The notes beneath the pieces are model-generated. The model was not told the origin of the DNA. It did not search any database and saw only the letters and a list, made by a program, of their open reading frames with translations. This document shows, piece after piece, positions 15,905-23,440 of a stretch of 64,000 bases of DNA; within the stretch, counting starts at the first letter, position 1, and every line of letters begins with the position of its first letter. A program made the translations under genes and the position numbers. The DNA is from Flagellimonas allohymeniacidonis (lineage in GTDB: Bacteria; Bacteroidota; Bacteroidia; Flavobacteriales; Flavobacteriaceae): NCBI RefSeq assembly GCF_004296335.1, contig NZ_SGIU01000002.1, forward strand, positions 1,501,882-1,565,881. Reading direction: 5' to 3'.

Positions 15905-17452
15905 ATGAAAAAAATACTATTCCCTTTTTTTGTGCTTGCTTTGGTATTGGCCTGTAAAGAGGAGACCAAGCCAAAGGAAATTGAAAAAAATCCAACCAAA
16001 GTCTACACAGAGATGTACCGACCTCAGTACCATTTTAGTCCAGAAGAAAAATGGATGAACGACCCCAATGGTCTGGTTTATCATGATGGAATCTACCACC
16101 TGTTTTACCAATTTTACCCCGATGACATTGTTTGGGGCCCCATGCATTGGGGTCATGCGATCAGCAAGGACATGATGCATTGGGAACACAAGCCCATTGC
16201 GCTGTATCCTGATGAGCATGGCTTGATTTTTTCAGGAAGCGCGGTTGTAGACCATAACAATACCTCAGGTTTTGCCAAAAATGGGGAAACGCCCTTAGTT
16301 GCCATTTTTACGTATCACCTTATGGAAGGTGAAAAAGCGGGAAGGGATGATTTTCAGACCCAAGGCATTGCTTATAGTTTGGACAATGGAGACACATGGA
16401 CCAAGTATGAAAACAATCCTGTAATCGGTAATCCGGGCATTCGGGATTTTAGGGATCCCAAGGTATTTTGGCACGAGGAATCCGAACAATGGATTATGGC
16501 CCTGGTGGCTGGGGACCATGCCAAATTTTACAGTTCTGCCGATTTAAAAAAATGGAAGTTTCTCAGTGATTTCGGGAAATACCAAGGTGCGCATGGCGGT
16601 GTATGGGAATGCCCCGACCTTTTTAAGCTAAAGGCGGAAGGTACCGAAGAAGAAAAATGGGTTTTGATCATCAGCATCAATCCTGGGGCGCCCAATGGAG
16701 GCAGTGGTACCCAATATTTTATTGGTGAGTTTGATGGAAAGCGGTTCACTTCCAACCAGAGGAAACCCAAATGGTTGGATTTCGGAACAGATAACTACGC
16801 TGGGGTAACCTATAATAACACACTCAACAACGAACGTATTTTTATTGGATGGATGAGCAATTGGGATTATGCTAGGGATACCCCAACGGAAAAGTGGCGC
16901 AGTGCGATGACGTTGCCCAGAGATCTATCACTCCGGAAGGAAGGAGATGATTTTGTTTTGCTTAATTATCCCTTTGGGACTGTAGATAGTCTAGCGAAAA
17001 AAGTAATCACAAACGGAATTAAGATTCCTCCACAAAATAAAGAAACCTTGAAGGTTGATGGATTGAACCAATCACAGATTCGCTTTTCAACGGAATCCAA
17101 AAACTTTAATGTAATCCTGAAAAATGAAATGGGAGAGACCCTAAATTTGAGTATGGATACTGAAATGGGAGCTTTCCTTTTGGATAGGATGCAATCCGGG
17201 AAGGTGGATTTTCAACCTGAATTTGGTAATAAGAAGCACCATATGTCCATTTCCTCTCTTAGAGAGGAGCCGTATGAGGTCAAAATCTTTCTGGATTGGT
17301 CTTCGGTTGAGGTATTTATCGACCAAGGAAGGTATACAATGACTCAACAACTATTCCCAACAATGCCCTATGATCAGTTAATAATTGAAAACAATGATGA
17401 TGAGGCCGATATTTTAGATGTTTCAATCGATGCAATGGATTCCGTATGGTAA
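15905..17452 (+). CDS. GH32 lipoprotein (fructan/levan hydrolase)
   Basis: A 515-residue lipoprotein (lipobox ALVLACKE). The GH32 catalytic set is complete: WMNDPNG with nucleophile D53, RDP with D184, and WECPDLF with acid/base E235. The N-terminal five-bladed propeller is followed by the beta-sandwich from about residue 370 (VEVFIDQGRYTMTQQLFP). Enzymes of this kind release fructose from sucrose, levan or inulin; lipidation suggests action at the outer membrane or in the periplasm. No SusC/D pair or fructokinase lies next to it, so it looks like a stand-alone enzyme. Divergent from the rhodanese gene with a 90-base spacer. Confidence 0.9.
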   Translation: MKKILFPFFVLALVLACKEETKPKEIEKNPTKVYTEMYRPQYHFSPEEKWMNDPNGLVYHDGIYHLFYQFYPDDIVWGPMHWGHAISKDMMHWEHKPIALYPDEHGLIFSGSAVVDHNNTSGFAKNGETPLVAIFTYHLMEGEKAGRDDFQTQGIAYSLDNGDTWTKYENNPVIGNPGIRDFRDPKVFWHEESEQWIMALVAGDHAKFYSSADLKKWKFLSDFGKYQGAHGGVWECPDLFKLKAEGTEEEKWVLIISINPGAPNGGSGTQYFIGEFDGKRFTSNQRKPKWLDFGTDNYAGVTYNNTLNNERIFIGWMSNWDYARDTPTEKWRSAMTLPRDLSLRKEGDDFVLLNYPFGTVDSLAKKVITNGIKIPPQNKETLKVDGLNQSQIRFSTESKNFNVILKNEMGETLNLSMDTEMGAFLLDRMQSGKVDFQPEFGNKKHHMSISSLREEPYEVKIFLDWSSVEVFIDQGRYTMTQQLFPTMPYDQLIIENNDDEADILDVSIDAMDSVW

Positions 17453-17547
17453 TTGGCATTTGTCTGGCAGAAGTTTTGGGTTCTGATTTTTGTCAGCTTT
17501 TTTTTCTGAATCCCTTTGGAAATTTGACTGTTCTTAATCCTCAATAA

Positions 17548-19368
17548 ATGAATTTGTCCCCGCACCAGCTTCAGGAGACAGCTTTACTGATTGATAAAAT
17601 CGTTCTTGAAATAGAACAAGGCCAAGGCACCTACAAACCCTTGCTTGCAGGGGTCTGCGAATACTACCAAAAGAGTGCCTACAATCTGTTGGATTATAAG
17701 ACCTTTCGAACTTTTGATGTAAGGGCTCTGCAAGAAAAGCTCAAGACCTTGGGCCTGACCCGATTGGCCAATGCCGAAGGCAACATTCTTGGCAGTTTGT
17801 TGAATGTAAGGGAGGTAATCGGGAGGTTGAACGGGGAAATTACCCCGACTGAAAAGAACGTTGGGCTATCAATTGGGGATGGCAATAGACTCTTAAGAGA
17901 GAACACTCAGAAGCTTTTTAGTGTAAATGGTGACAGAAGAAGGGTCCGAATCATGGTCACACAACCAACTGAAGCCGCCCACGATTACCAAATGGTGCAT
18001 GAGATGGTCCAAAATGGAATGGATTGCGCTCGTATCAATTGTGCGCATGATGGTCCTGAAGTATGGGAATCCATTGTTAGAAATGTGCGAAAAGCAGCGG
18101 CTGCTTGTTCCAGGGAAGTTAAAATTGCAATGGACTTGGGCGGCCCTAAGATACGGACAGGAAGCGTTCCACTTGGTCCTGAAGTTCGCAAATTTAGACC
18201 TAAGCGTGACTTTTTGGGCAATGTGGTAGGGCCAGCACTCATTCGAATGGTCCCTGAAAAGAAGGAAACTCTGGAATCCGACGAAATTCCAGTGGCCCAA
18301 GATTGGTTACAATACTTGGTTGAGGGAGAAACCTTGATCGTTAAGGATACCCGAGGGAAACAAAGAAAGCTTAAGGTATTCAAGATTGAGGAAAACAGCA
18401 CTTTACTTTCATGCAAAAAAACGGTCTACATAGCAACCGGAACCCAAATTAATCCAAAGAGAAAAGAACTGCCCAAAGTCGCGGTTGGAAAACTTTCGGC
18501 AAGGGAACAGTCCATCGAATTGTATATTGGAGATACTTTGACCATAAGTATGCATCTGGATTCAGCATCGCTTCCTGAATTCGATTCCGAAAATAACTTA
18601 AACAAGCCAGGGCGTATTGCCTGCATTCCGGCAGAAATTATTCAGAAAGTAAAACCTGGCGAGCTCATTTTCTTTGATGATGGCAAGATAGAGGGGATTA
18701 TAGAGAAAGTGAGCGAGGACTTTTTTGAAGTGAGAATTACAAAAGCAAACGCGAAAGGTTCCAAATTAAAAAGCGAAAAGGGGATCAATCTTCCCCAGTC
18801 CAATCTGGGCATCTCAGGGCTTACTGAAAAAGACCGGCAAGATCTTGCATTTGTGGCAACCCATGCCGATATCGTTAATTTTTCATTTGTAAACAGCGCA
18901 GCCGATGTGCACGATCTTTTGAGTGAACTGGAACGATTAAACGCGTTGGACAAGCTTAGCATCATTTTGAAAATAGAGACGCAAAAGGCTTTCGTAAATC
19001 TGGTTGACATTGTTTTGGCCGCAATGAAGACCAAATACATAGGCATTATGATTGCGCGTGGTGATTTGGCTCTCGAGGTCGGATGGCGCAATATGAGCAA
19101 AGTTCAAGATGAAATACTTTCCCTTTGCGGTGCAGCTCATATACCCGTGGTTTGGGCAACACAGGTTTTGGAAGGGCTGGCGAAAAAAGGATTTCCATCT
19201 CGATCGGAAATCACAGACACCACTTCCTCATTAAGGGCAGAATGTGTGATGCTGAACAAGGGGCCCTATATTGGAGAAGCCATTGCTTTTTTGAATGAGC
19301 TTCTCCAAAACATGGAAAATCTTCATGAAAAGAAAGAAGGAATGTGGCCCAAAATCGATTGGATGTAA
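17548..19368 (+). CDS. Non-canonical pyruvate kinase-like protein
   Basis: A 606-residue protein. Residues about 1-129 are a helical extension not seen in normal pyruvate kinase. From about 130 the barrel is recognisable: RRVRIMVTQP, GMDCARINCAHD (157-168), MDLGGPKIRTG (near 194), IILKIETQKA with the catalytic Lys, IMIARGDLALEV and VVWATQVLEG. The insert domain is about twice the normal size (about 208-414), and the C-terminal regulatory domain is absent; the protein ends soon after the barrel. The K+-binding NxS of R-x-N-x-S is NCA here, and the usual GETA motif is replaced (MLNKGPYIGEA). It may act on phosphoenolpyruvate or on another enol-phosphate. GAPDH follows. Confidence 0.8.
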   Translation: MNLSPHQLQETALLIDKIVLEIEQGQGTYKPLLAGVCEYYQKSAYNLLDYKTFRTFDVRALQEKLKTLGLTRLANAEGNILGSLLNVREVIGRLNGEITPTEKNVGLSIGDGNRLLRENTQKLFSVNGDRRRVRIMVTQPTEAAHDYQMVHEMVQNGMDCARINCAHDGPEVWESIVRNVRKAAAACSREVKIAMDLGGPKIRTGSVPLGPEVRKFRPKRDFLGNVVGPALIRMVPEKKETLESDEIPVAQDWLQYLVEGETLIVKDTRGKQRKLKVFKIEENSTLLSCKKTVYIATGTQINPKRKELPKVAVGKLSAREQSIELYIGDTLTISMHLDSASLPEFDSENNLNKPGRIACIPAEIIQKVKPGELIFFDDGKIEGIIEKVSEDFFEVRITKANAKGSKLKSEKGINLPQSNLGISGLTEKDRQDLAFVATHADIVNFSFVNSAADVHDLLSELERLNALDKLSIILKIETQKAFVNLVDIVLAAMKTKYIGIMIARGDLALEVGWRNMSKVQDEILSLCGAAHIPVVWATQVLEGLAKKGFPSRSEITDTTSSLRAECVMLNKGPYIGEAIAFLNELLQNMENLHEKKEGMWPKIDWM

Positions 19369-19507
19369 CGGGCATTCATCCAAAGGATTTTTCTTGACCA
19401 TTTTATAGGATTGAACGCTTTCAATTTCCAGGGTCACTTTGTAATTTAAGAGGTGGTTTTCAGACTAAGAATACCTAAAAACAATTGTTAACTTAAGAAC
19501 ACATACC

Positions 19508-20500
19508 ATGAGAATTGGAATAAACGGAATGGGCCGCATTGGCCGAGCGGCCTTAAAAGTAATTAACGAAACTCCCGGGCTGGAAATTGTAGCCGTAAAC
19601 GATATTGTCCCCATCGATAACATAGCCTATCTGATAAAATATGATACGGTTTATGGAGTCTATGACAAGGAAGTGACCCATGAAGATGGGCATCTCATTG
19701 TGGATGGGCAACGCATACAATTTACATCGTATAGAAACCCTGAAGAATTGCCATGGAAAGCCCAAAATGTGGATTTGGTGATTGAAAGCACCGGGGTTTT
19801 CACCAAAGGAGAGGACGCGGAACGGCATTTGAAAGCAGGGGCAAAAACGGTTATTATTTCGGCACCGACCAAAAGTGTGGATACGCCCACAGTGGTTCAT
19901 GGAGTAAATTCCTTGGATGGGGAAACCAGTGTTTTCTCTTGCGCTAGTTGTACCACGAACAACATCAGTCCGGTTGTTGAGGTTTTGGGAAGAAGAATTG
20001 GGATAAAAAAAGCCATCATGACCACTGTGCATGCCTACACGGCTTCCCAAGGAATGGTGGATGCGCCTTCCAAAAAGAATTTTAGAATGGGAAGGGCCGG
20101 AGCTCAAAACTTAATCCCAACGACCACCGGAGCCGCAATTGCCACAACAAAGGCCATGCCTGAATATGCAGGAAAATTTGATGGCGTTGCCATTAGGGTT
20201 CCTGTCCCAGTAGGCTCAATTTCTGACCTGACTTTTGTCACGGAGCGAGAAGTGACCGCAGAAGAGGTGAATCAAATTCTGCAAGAGGAAGCAGAATCAG
20301 ACCGATATAGAGGTGTTTTGGCCACAACCAATGAGCCCATTGTATCATCAGATATTATTCAAAGTCCGTATGCTTCTACCGTTGATTTGGCGATGACCCG
20401 GGTAGTGGATGGCGATTTACTTAAGGTAATGACCTGGTACGATAATGAATGGGGCTTTACCAATCAAATGGTTCGACAGATTTTGGAAATCAAAGGTTAA
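19508..20500 (+). CDS. gap: Glyceraldehyde-3-phosphate dehydrogenase, type I
   Basis: A 330-residue enzyme of glycolysis/gluconeogenesis. It has the NAD-binding start RIGINGMGRIGRAAL, the Asp after the second strand (AVNDI) that favours NAD, the catalytic Cys in SCASCTTNN and the late block TWYDNEWGF. It lies 139 bases after the pyruvate kinase-like gene. A perfect 13-bp terminator hairpin follows five bases after its stop. It is probably the organism's main or a second GAPDH; which one cannot be told from here. Confidence 0.95.
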   Translation: MRIGINGMGRIGRAALKVINETPGLEIVAVNDIVPIDNIAYLIKYDTVYGVYDKEVTHEDGHLIVDGQRIQFTSYRNPEELPWKAQNVDLVIESTGVFTKGEDAERHLKAGAKTVIISAPTKSVDTPTVVHGVNSLDGETSVFSCASCTTNNISPVVEVLGRRIGIKKAIMTTVHAYTASQGMVDAPSKKNFRMGRAGAQNLIPTTTGAAIATTKAMPEYAGKFDGVAIRVPVPVGSISDLTFVTEREVTAEEVNQILQEEAESDRYRGVLATTNEPIVSSDIIQSPYASTVDLAMTRVVDGDLLKVMTWYDNEWGFTNQMVRQILEIKG

Positions 20501-20504
20501 AAGT

Positions 20505-20534
20505 AAAAAGGGAAACATTTTGTTTCCCTTTTTT
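20505..20534 (+). terminator. Intrinsic terminator after gap
   Basis: A perfect 13-bp stem (20505-20517 with 20521-20533) with a TTT loop; the descending arm ends in a run of T residues. Confidence 0.9.
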
Positions 20535-20608
20535 GGTTGTATAGATGTAGATGAGACCCTACCGGGTAAATGAGCTTGTTTATTGGCCCTGTTGATAGGG
20601 CCCTATTC

Positions 20609-20710
20609 CTAAAGGAGATACCTATATAAACTGGTCAGGAATGAGTAGAGGGAACATGCGATGACCAGATACCAAAATACGTATCCCATTTTTTCTTCAA
20701 TAGCGTTCAT
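20609..20710 (-). CDS. Possible 33-residue membrane protein
   Basis: The ATG at 20710 opens 33 codons to a TAG at 20609: charged start MNAIEEKMG, then a single hydrophobic, aromatic-rich stretch (YVFWYLVIACSLYSFL), and a tail with one Arg. This is the usual shape of a small single-pass protein. No ribosome site or family supports it. A GC-rich hairpin (GGCCCT-GTTGAT-AGGGCC, 20585-20602) lies just downstream on the same strand. The surrounding 530 bases hold no longer intact gene. Confidence 0.3.
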   Translation of the reverse strand: MNAIEEKMGYVFWYLVIACSLYSFLTSLYRYLL

Positions 20711-20771
20711 TAGTGGTTGAGGTTTTAATTCTACATCGAAGATACTGAATGTACAGAGTGGTTTAATGTAG

Positions 20772-21084
20772 CTTTTTATTCCTAGTAGGGAAAAGGATAT
20801 AGTTGGTCAAAAAAACTTTGTAAATGGTAGTATTGCCCAATTTATGGAAGAAAAGGATTTTCTGGGTGCTGTATTCCCGTGAAAAATTGTAAGGTGGTGG
20901 GAAAAAGCAAAATATCTTGTGACCCAAACATCTTGATGGGTCTTACAGTTATGGCAAGATAGCTTCACAAGCTTTTGCTGAATTATTCAATACCAATAAA
21001 ATAGGGAAGCAGGCAACAAGTGGAATTGCAATACTTGCGTTGGAAATTGCCAACGGAAACTTTAAACGAGCGGAGTTCCTTTAA
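20772..21084 (+). pseudogene. Possible decayed coding remnant in a gene-poor gap
   Basis: The first stretch (20772-20882) reads 36 codons, including SIAQFMEEKDFLGAVFP, and stops at TGA. A second stretch (20923-21084), in another frame, reads 53 codons including SYGKIASQAFAELFN and LALEIANGNFKRAEFL before TAA. Neither has a credible start or promoter, and a third frame would have to bridge them. The translations look protein-like but match no family I know, so this may be a gene broken by frameshifts or plain chance. Confidence 0.2.
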
Positions 21085-21289
21085 TTCGCTTTTCTATTTT
21101 CTTTTTCTTCACGGTAAGGCTCTTCATGATTTCCATAAGCTTGGAATCCTTTGTTTTCTTGTAGATTTCGTTGATGGAAAGTATAAGTTGTTTGGCTTCA
21201 CGTGAAGCCTTTACGCGGTCACTGGTAGACATATGACTCAAAGTCCTGCTTTCGAACTCGGCGGCCTGTGCTAATAAATCCTCGGTCAT
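21062..21289 (-). CDS. Small charged helical protein, unknown
   Basis: A 75-residue protein predicted to be almost wholly helical: an acidic N-terminal part (MTEDLLAQAAEFESR), a middle helix and a very basic C-terminal stretch (LTVKKKKIEKRIKG). There is no signal peptide or Cys. Its charge pattern would suit a nucleic-acid-binding or ribosome-associated accessory protein, but nothing shows that. It stands alone, convergent with the possible decayed remnant, and has normal codon use. Confidence 0.6.
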   Translation of the reverse strand: MTEDLLAQAAEFESRTLSHMSTSDRVKASREAKQLILSINEIYKKTKDSKLMEIMKSLTVKKKKIEKRIKGTPLV

Positions 21290-21381
21290 TTTTATTTAAA
21301 ATTAATCTAGATTGCCTAAATATAAGCCTTAGTTTGATATTTAAAACTTATGGGGCCATTCAATTTATAGATTTATGAAAA

Positions 21382-21395
21382 TCTTAAGAAGTAGT
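21382..21395 (+). repeat. 14-nt direct repeat, left copy
   Basis: TCTTAAGAAGTAGT, repeated exactly at 22470-22483 in the same orientation; the flanks are similar over about 23 bases (20 identical). The pair brackets one orphan gene and two XRE regulators. Confidence 0.6.
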
Positions 21396-21456
21396 CCGTT
21401 GACTACAAAAGAAAAATCTTTTTTCAAATATATTCTTTTCCACCAATTGTTCTAGA

Positions 21457-21891
21457 TTAAAACGAAACACTTCTCGTTTTCTTTTTTACTAGTACGTCTC
21501 CTGTGTATGTGTGTAGAATGTGGACGCAAAGGCTCGGGTCTGGTGCACCTATCCTAAAGGATAGTTCCAATTGTTGGGGCCATATTTGTAAACGGCCATC
21601 TACCAAGGGCCTGGGCAGGCAAATGTTTTGCCCCTTTTGGTACTTGTACAGGGCATGGGCTTCAAATAGAAAGGAAAATTGAAAGACCAGACTGTCCACC
21701 ACCTCCATTTTGGCCAAGTGGGAAGGCTCGGTTTTGTGCAGCACAAGGCGGCTATTTTGGCGTTGCATACGGTTAAGGAGCATGCCATTGTGGTAGTTGA
21801 CAATCTGGTGCGTGCCAAAGGTGAGTTGCAAGGCGGCCGTTGAAGTTTCCTCTTGAAAACTTGCCAAGGTTTGGAGTAGGTTATTGGACAT
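21457..21891 (-). CDS. Orphan protein divergent from XRE regulators
   Basis: A 144-residue protein without signal peptide or recognised domain. It contains Gln- and Leu-rich strands, for example LVFQFSFLFEAHALYKYQKG and RLQIWPQQLELSFRIG, and a basic end (VKKKTRSVSF). It is divergent from the two tandem XRE genes with a 109-base spacer that holds symmetrical repeats, so the regulators probably control it. It could be a cassette cargo gene; no toxin or other function is visible. Confidence 0.55.
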   Translation of the reverse strand: MSNNLLQTLASFQEETSTAALQLTFGTHQIVNYHNGMLLNRMQRQNSRLVLHKTEPSHLAKMEVVDSLVFQFSFLFEAHALYKYQKGQNICLPRPLVDGRLQIWPQQLELSFRIGAPDPSLCVHILHTYTGDVLVKKKTRSVSF

Positions 21892-21937
21892 ATTGGATGC
21901 TATTTTAATAAGACTAGGTTTTCAAAAGTAGTAAAAA

Positions 21938-21974
21938 GGTTGTAAACAACCCATTGTATACAATTCGTTGTATA
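21938..21974. promoter_or_regulatory. Putative operator array between divergent orphan and XRE genes
   Basis: Three elements are packed together: the inverted repeat GGTTGT-AA-ACAACC (21938-21951), the perfect palindrome TTGTATACAA (21954-21963), and a second half-site TTGTATA (21968-21974) exactly 14 bases after the first. This is the layout of an autoregulatory operator for a small HTH protein. Confidence 0.45.
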
Positions 21975-22000
21975 AAACCTATCATTTGCAAATTTGGATC

Positions 22001-22243
22001 ATGTCAAAGCGTGAACGAAAAAAAGAGATTCCGGCTTTCTGCATTGAATTTGGAAAACGTATCAGAGCGCTACGCTTGGAAAATGACCTCAGTATTGCCG
22101 AAATTGCCTTCAAAGCTGGGATTGATGCCCAAAATTTGAGAAAATATGAATTGGGCAAGCAGGAAATGAAGATTTCCATGATGAAAAGAATTGCGGATGC
22201 CTTTGGGATTACCACTTCAGAACTATTGTCTTTTGATAAATGA
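22001..22243 (+). CDS. XRE-family HTH regulator 1
   Basis: The start chosen is the ATG at 22001 (80 residues), after which the protein begins MSKRERKKEI. The Cro/cI-type helix-turn-helix covers about residues 16-70 (FGKRIRALRLENDLSIAEI, AGIDAQNLRKYELGKQEM, RIADAFGITTSELL). No other domain is present. It is the first of two tandem XRE genes that overlap by 53 bases at the longest start of the second, and it faces a symmetrical operator-like array. Confidence 0.85.
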   Translation: MSKRERKKEIPAFCIEFGKRIRALRLENDLSIAEIAFKAGIDAQNLRKYELGKQEMKISMMKRIADAFGITTSELLSFDK

Positions 22244-22466
22244 TTGGACTAAAGCGGAAAAGCAAATTCTTATAGAATTTGGGGAGAAAGTCCGAAAAAT
22301 TCGTAGGGAAAAGGGGATGACACAAGCCGATTTGGTTCATGAGGCGGGTGTTCATGGCAATATGATCGGTAGAATTGAACGGGGTGAACGCGCGGCTAAT
22401 GTTCTACAACTTTTTAAAATTGCTAAAGCTCTAGGAGTTAATATTGACGAATTGTTTGATTTATAA
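22191..22466 (+). CDS. XRE-family HTH regulator 2
   Basis: A Cro/cI-type HTH protein (FGEKVRKIRREKGMTQADL, HGNMIGRIERGERAANVLQL, KALGVNIDELFDL). The ATG at 22191 gives 91 residues but lies 53 bases inside the first XRE gene; a TTG at 22233, just before the first gene's stop, would fit the start of the fold better and would couple translation. The two regulators share the fold but are not close copies. A bidirectional terminator follows. Confidence 0.8.
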   Translation: MRMPLGLPLQNYCLLINDWTKAEKQILIEFGEKVRKIRREKGMTQADLVHEAGVHGNMIGRIERGERAANVLQLFKIAKALGVNIDELFDL

Positions 22467-22469
22467 AAG

Positions 22470-22483
22470 TCTTAAGAAGTAGT
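22470..22483 (+). repeat. 14-nt direct repeat, right copy
   Basis: TCTTAAGAAGTAGT, identical to 21382-21395. It starts 4 bases after the stop of the second XRE gene and lies about 50 bases from the 3' end of tRNA-Phe. Confidence 0.6.
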
Positions 22484-22498
22484 ACAACGCCTATAAAC

Positions 22499-22530
22499 AA
22501 AAAAACCGGCTTTCGAGCCGGCTTTTTTTT
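22499..22530. terminator. Bidirectional terminator between XRE genes and tRNA-Phe
   Basis: CCGGCT (22506-22511), TTCG tetraloop, AGCCGG (22516-22521), with seven A before and eight T after. It can serve the plus-strand XRE operon and the minus-strand tRNA. Confidence 0.85.
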
Positions 22531-22531
22531 G

Positions 22532-22604
<73 letters not shown>

Positions 22605-22711
22605 GAGCTGCCTTTCTTCAAGGCGGGTGCAAATATAATTTCAAAATTAGGATATACAAACAAAAACACGAAAAAAGCCGGTGGTTTTTTATAATTCTCG
22701 ATCTTTGTTTT

Positions 22712-23440
22712 ATGAACTTGGTCATTGATATAGGAAACACCCTGGTGAAGTACGCTGTTTTTGAAAACAATAGGATTCTTCACATGGAAACTTCGGAATC
22801 GGGATTATTTCTTTCCATGATCAAGCAGTTGTACCAATTGCATCCGCGAATCGAACGTGCTATTATTTCTTCCGTAGGCAAGCTTGAAAACAAAGAGAAA
22901 GATATTGTCTCCCTGTTTTCCAAGGTTCACGTCCTGTCCCATCAGTCAAGGGTCCCCTTTAAAAATAGCTATGCCACACCTAGCACCCTGGGCATGGATC
23001 GTATTGCGCTGGCCACGGCGGCCTTTTATAAGTATCCCCGAAGCAATGCCCTGATCATCGATGCGGGTTCGTGTATCACCTATGACCTTGTGAACGATGC
23101 AGGGGAGTACATTGGAGGGGCCATTTCACCAGGTTTGAACATGCGTTTTAAAGCGATGCACAACCAGACACAGAACTTACCCTTATTACAACCCGAAGAG
23201 TTTATGGATTTTATTGGCAATTCCACCGAAGCATGCATGCAAAGCGGGGTTATCAATGGTTTGGTGCAAGAGATTGATGGAGTCATTAACCAGTATCACT
23301 CTCGTTTTCAAGATTTAACAGTTATTTTAACAGGCGGTGACTCTCAATTTTTTGTCAAACGACTAAAAAATTCCATATTTGCGAATTCTAAATTTCTCGT
23401 GGAGGGGCTTAATTACTTGCTGGAATACAACAAAAGCTAG
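22712..23440 (+). CDS. coaX: Type III pantothenate kinase
   Basis: A 242-residue ASKHA-fold kinase that phosphorylates pantothenate in CoA synthesis. It has the phosphate motif VIDIGNTLVKYAVF at the start, GMDRIALATAAF near residue 90, the Asp-containing strand ALIIDAGSCITYD and ILTGGDSQFF. The ATG at 22712 is chosen because the frame upstream runs through the tRNA. A GATCTTTG sequence (22700-22707) just before it differs from the Bacteroidota -7 box by one base. The next gene starts directly after its stop. Confidence 0.95.
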   Translation: MNLVIDIGNTLVKYAVFENNRILHMETSESGLFLSMIKQLYQLHPRIERAIISSVGKLENKEKDIVSLFSKVHVLSHQSRVPFKNSYATPSTLGMDRIALATAAFYKYPRSNALIIDAGSCITYDLVNDAGEYIGGAISPGLNMRFKAMHNQTQNLPLLQPEEFMDFIGNSTEACMQSGVINGLVQEIDGVINQYHSRFQDLTVILTGGDSQFFVKRLKNSIFANSKFLVEGLNYLLEYNKS

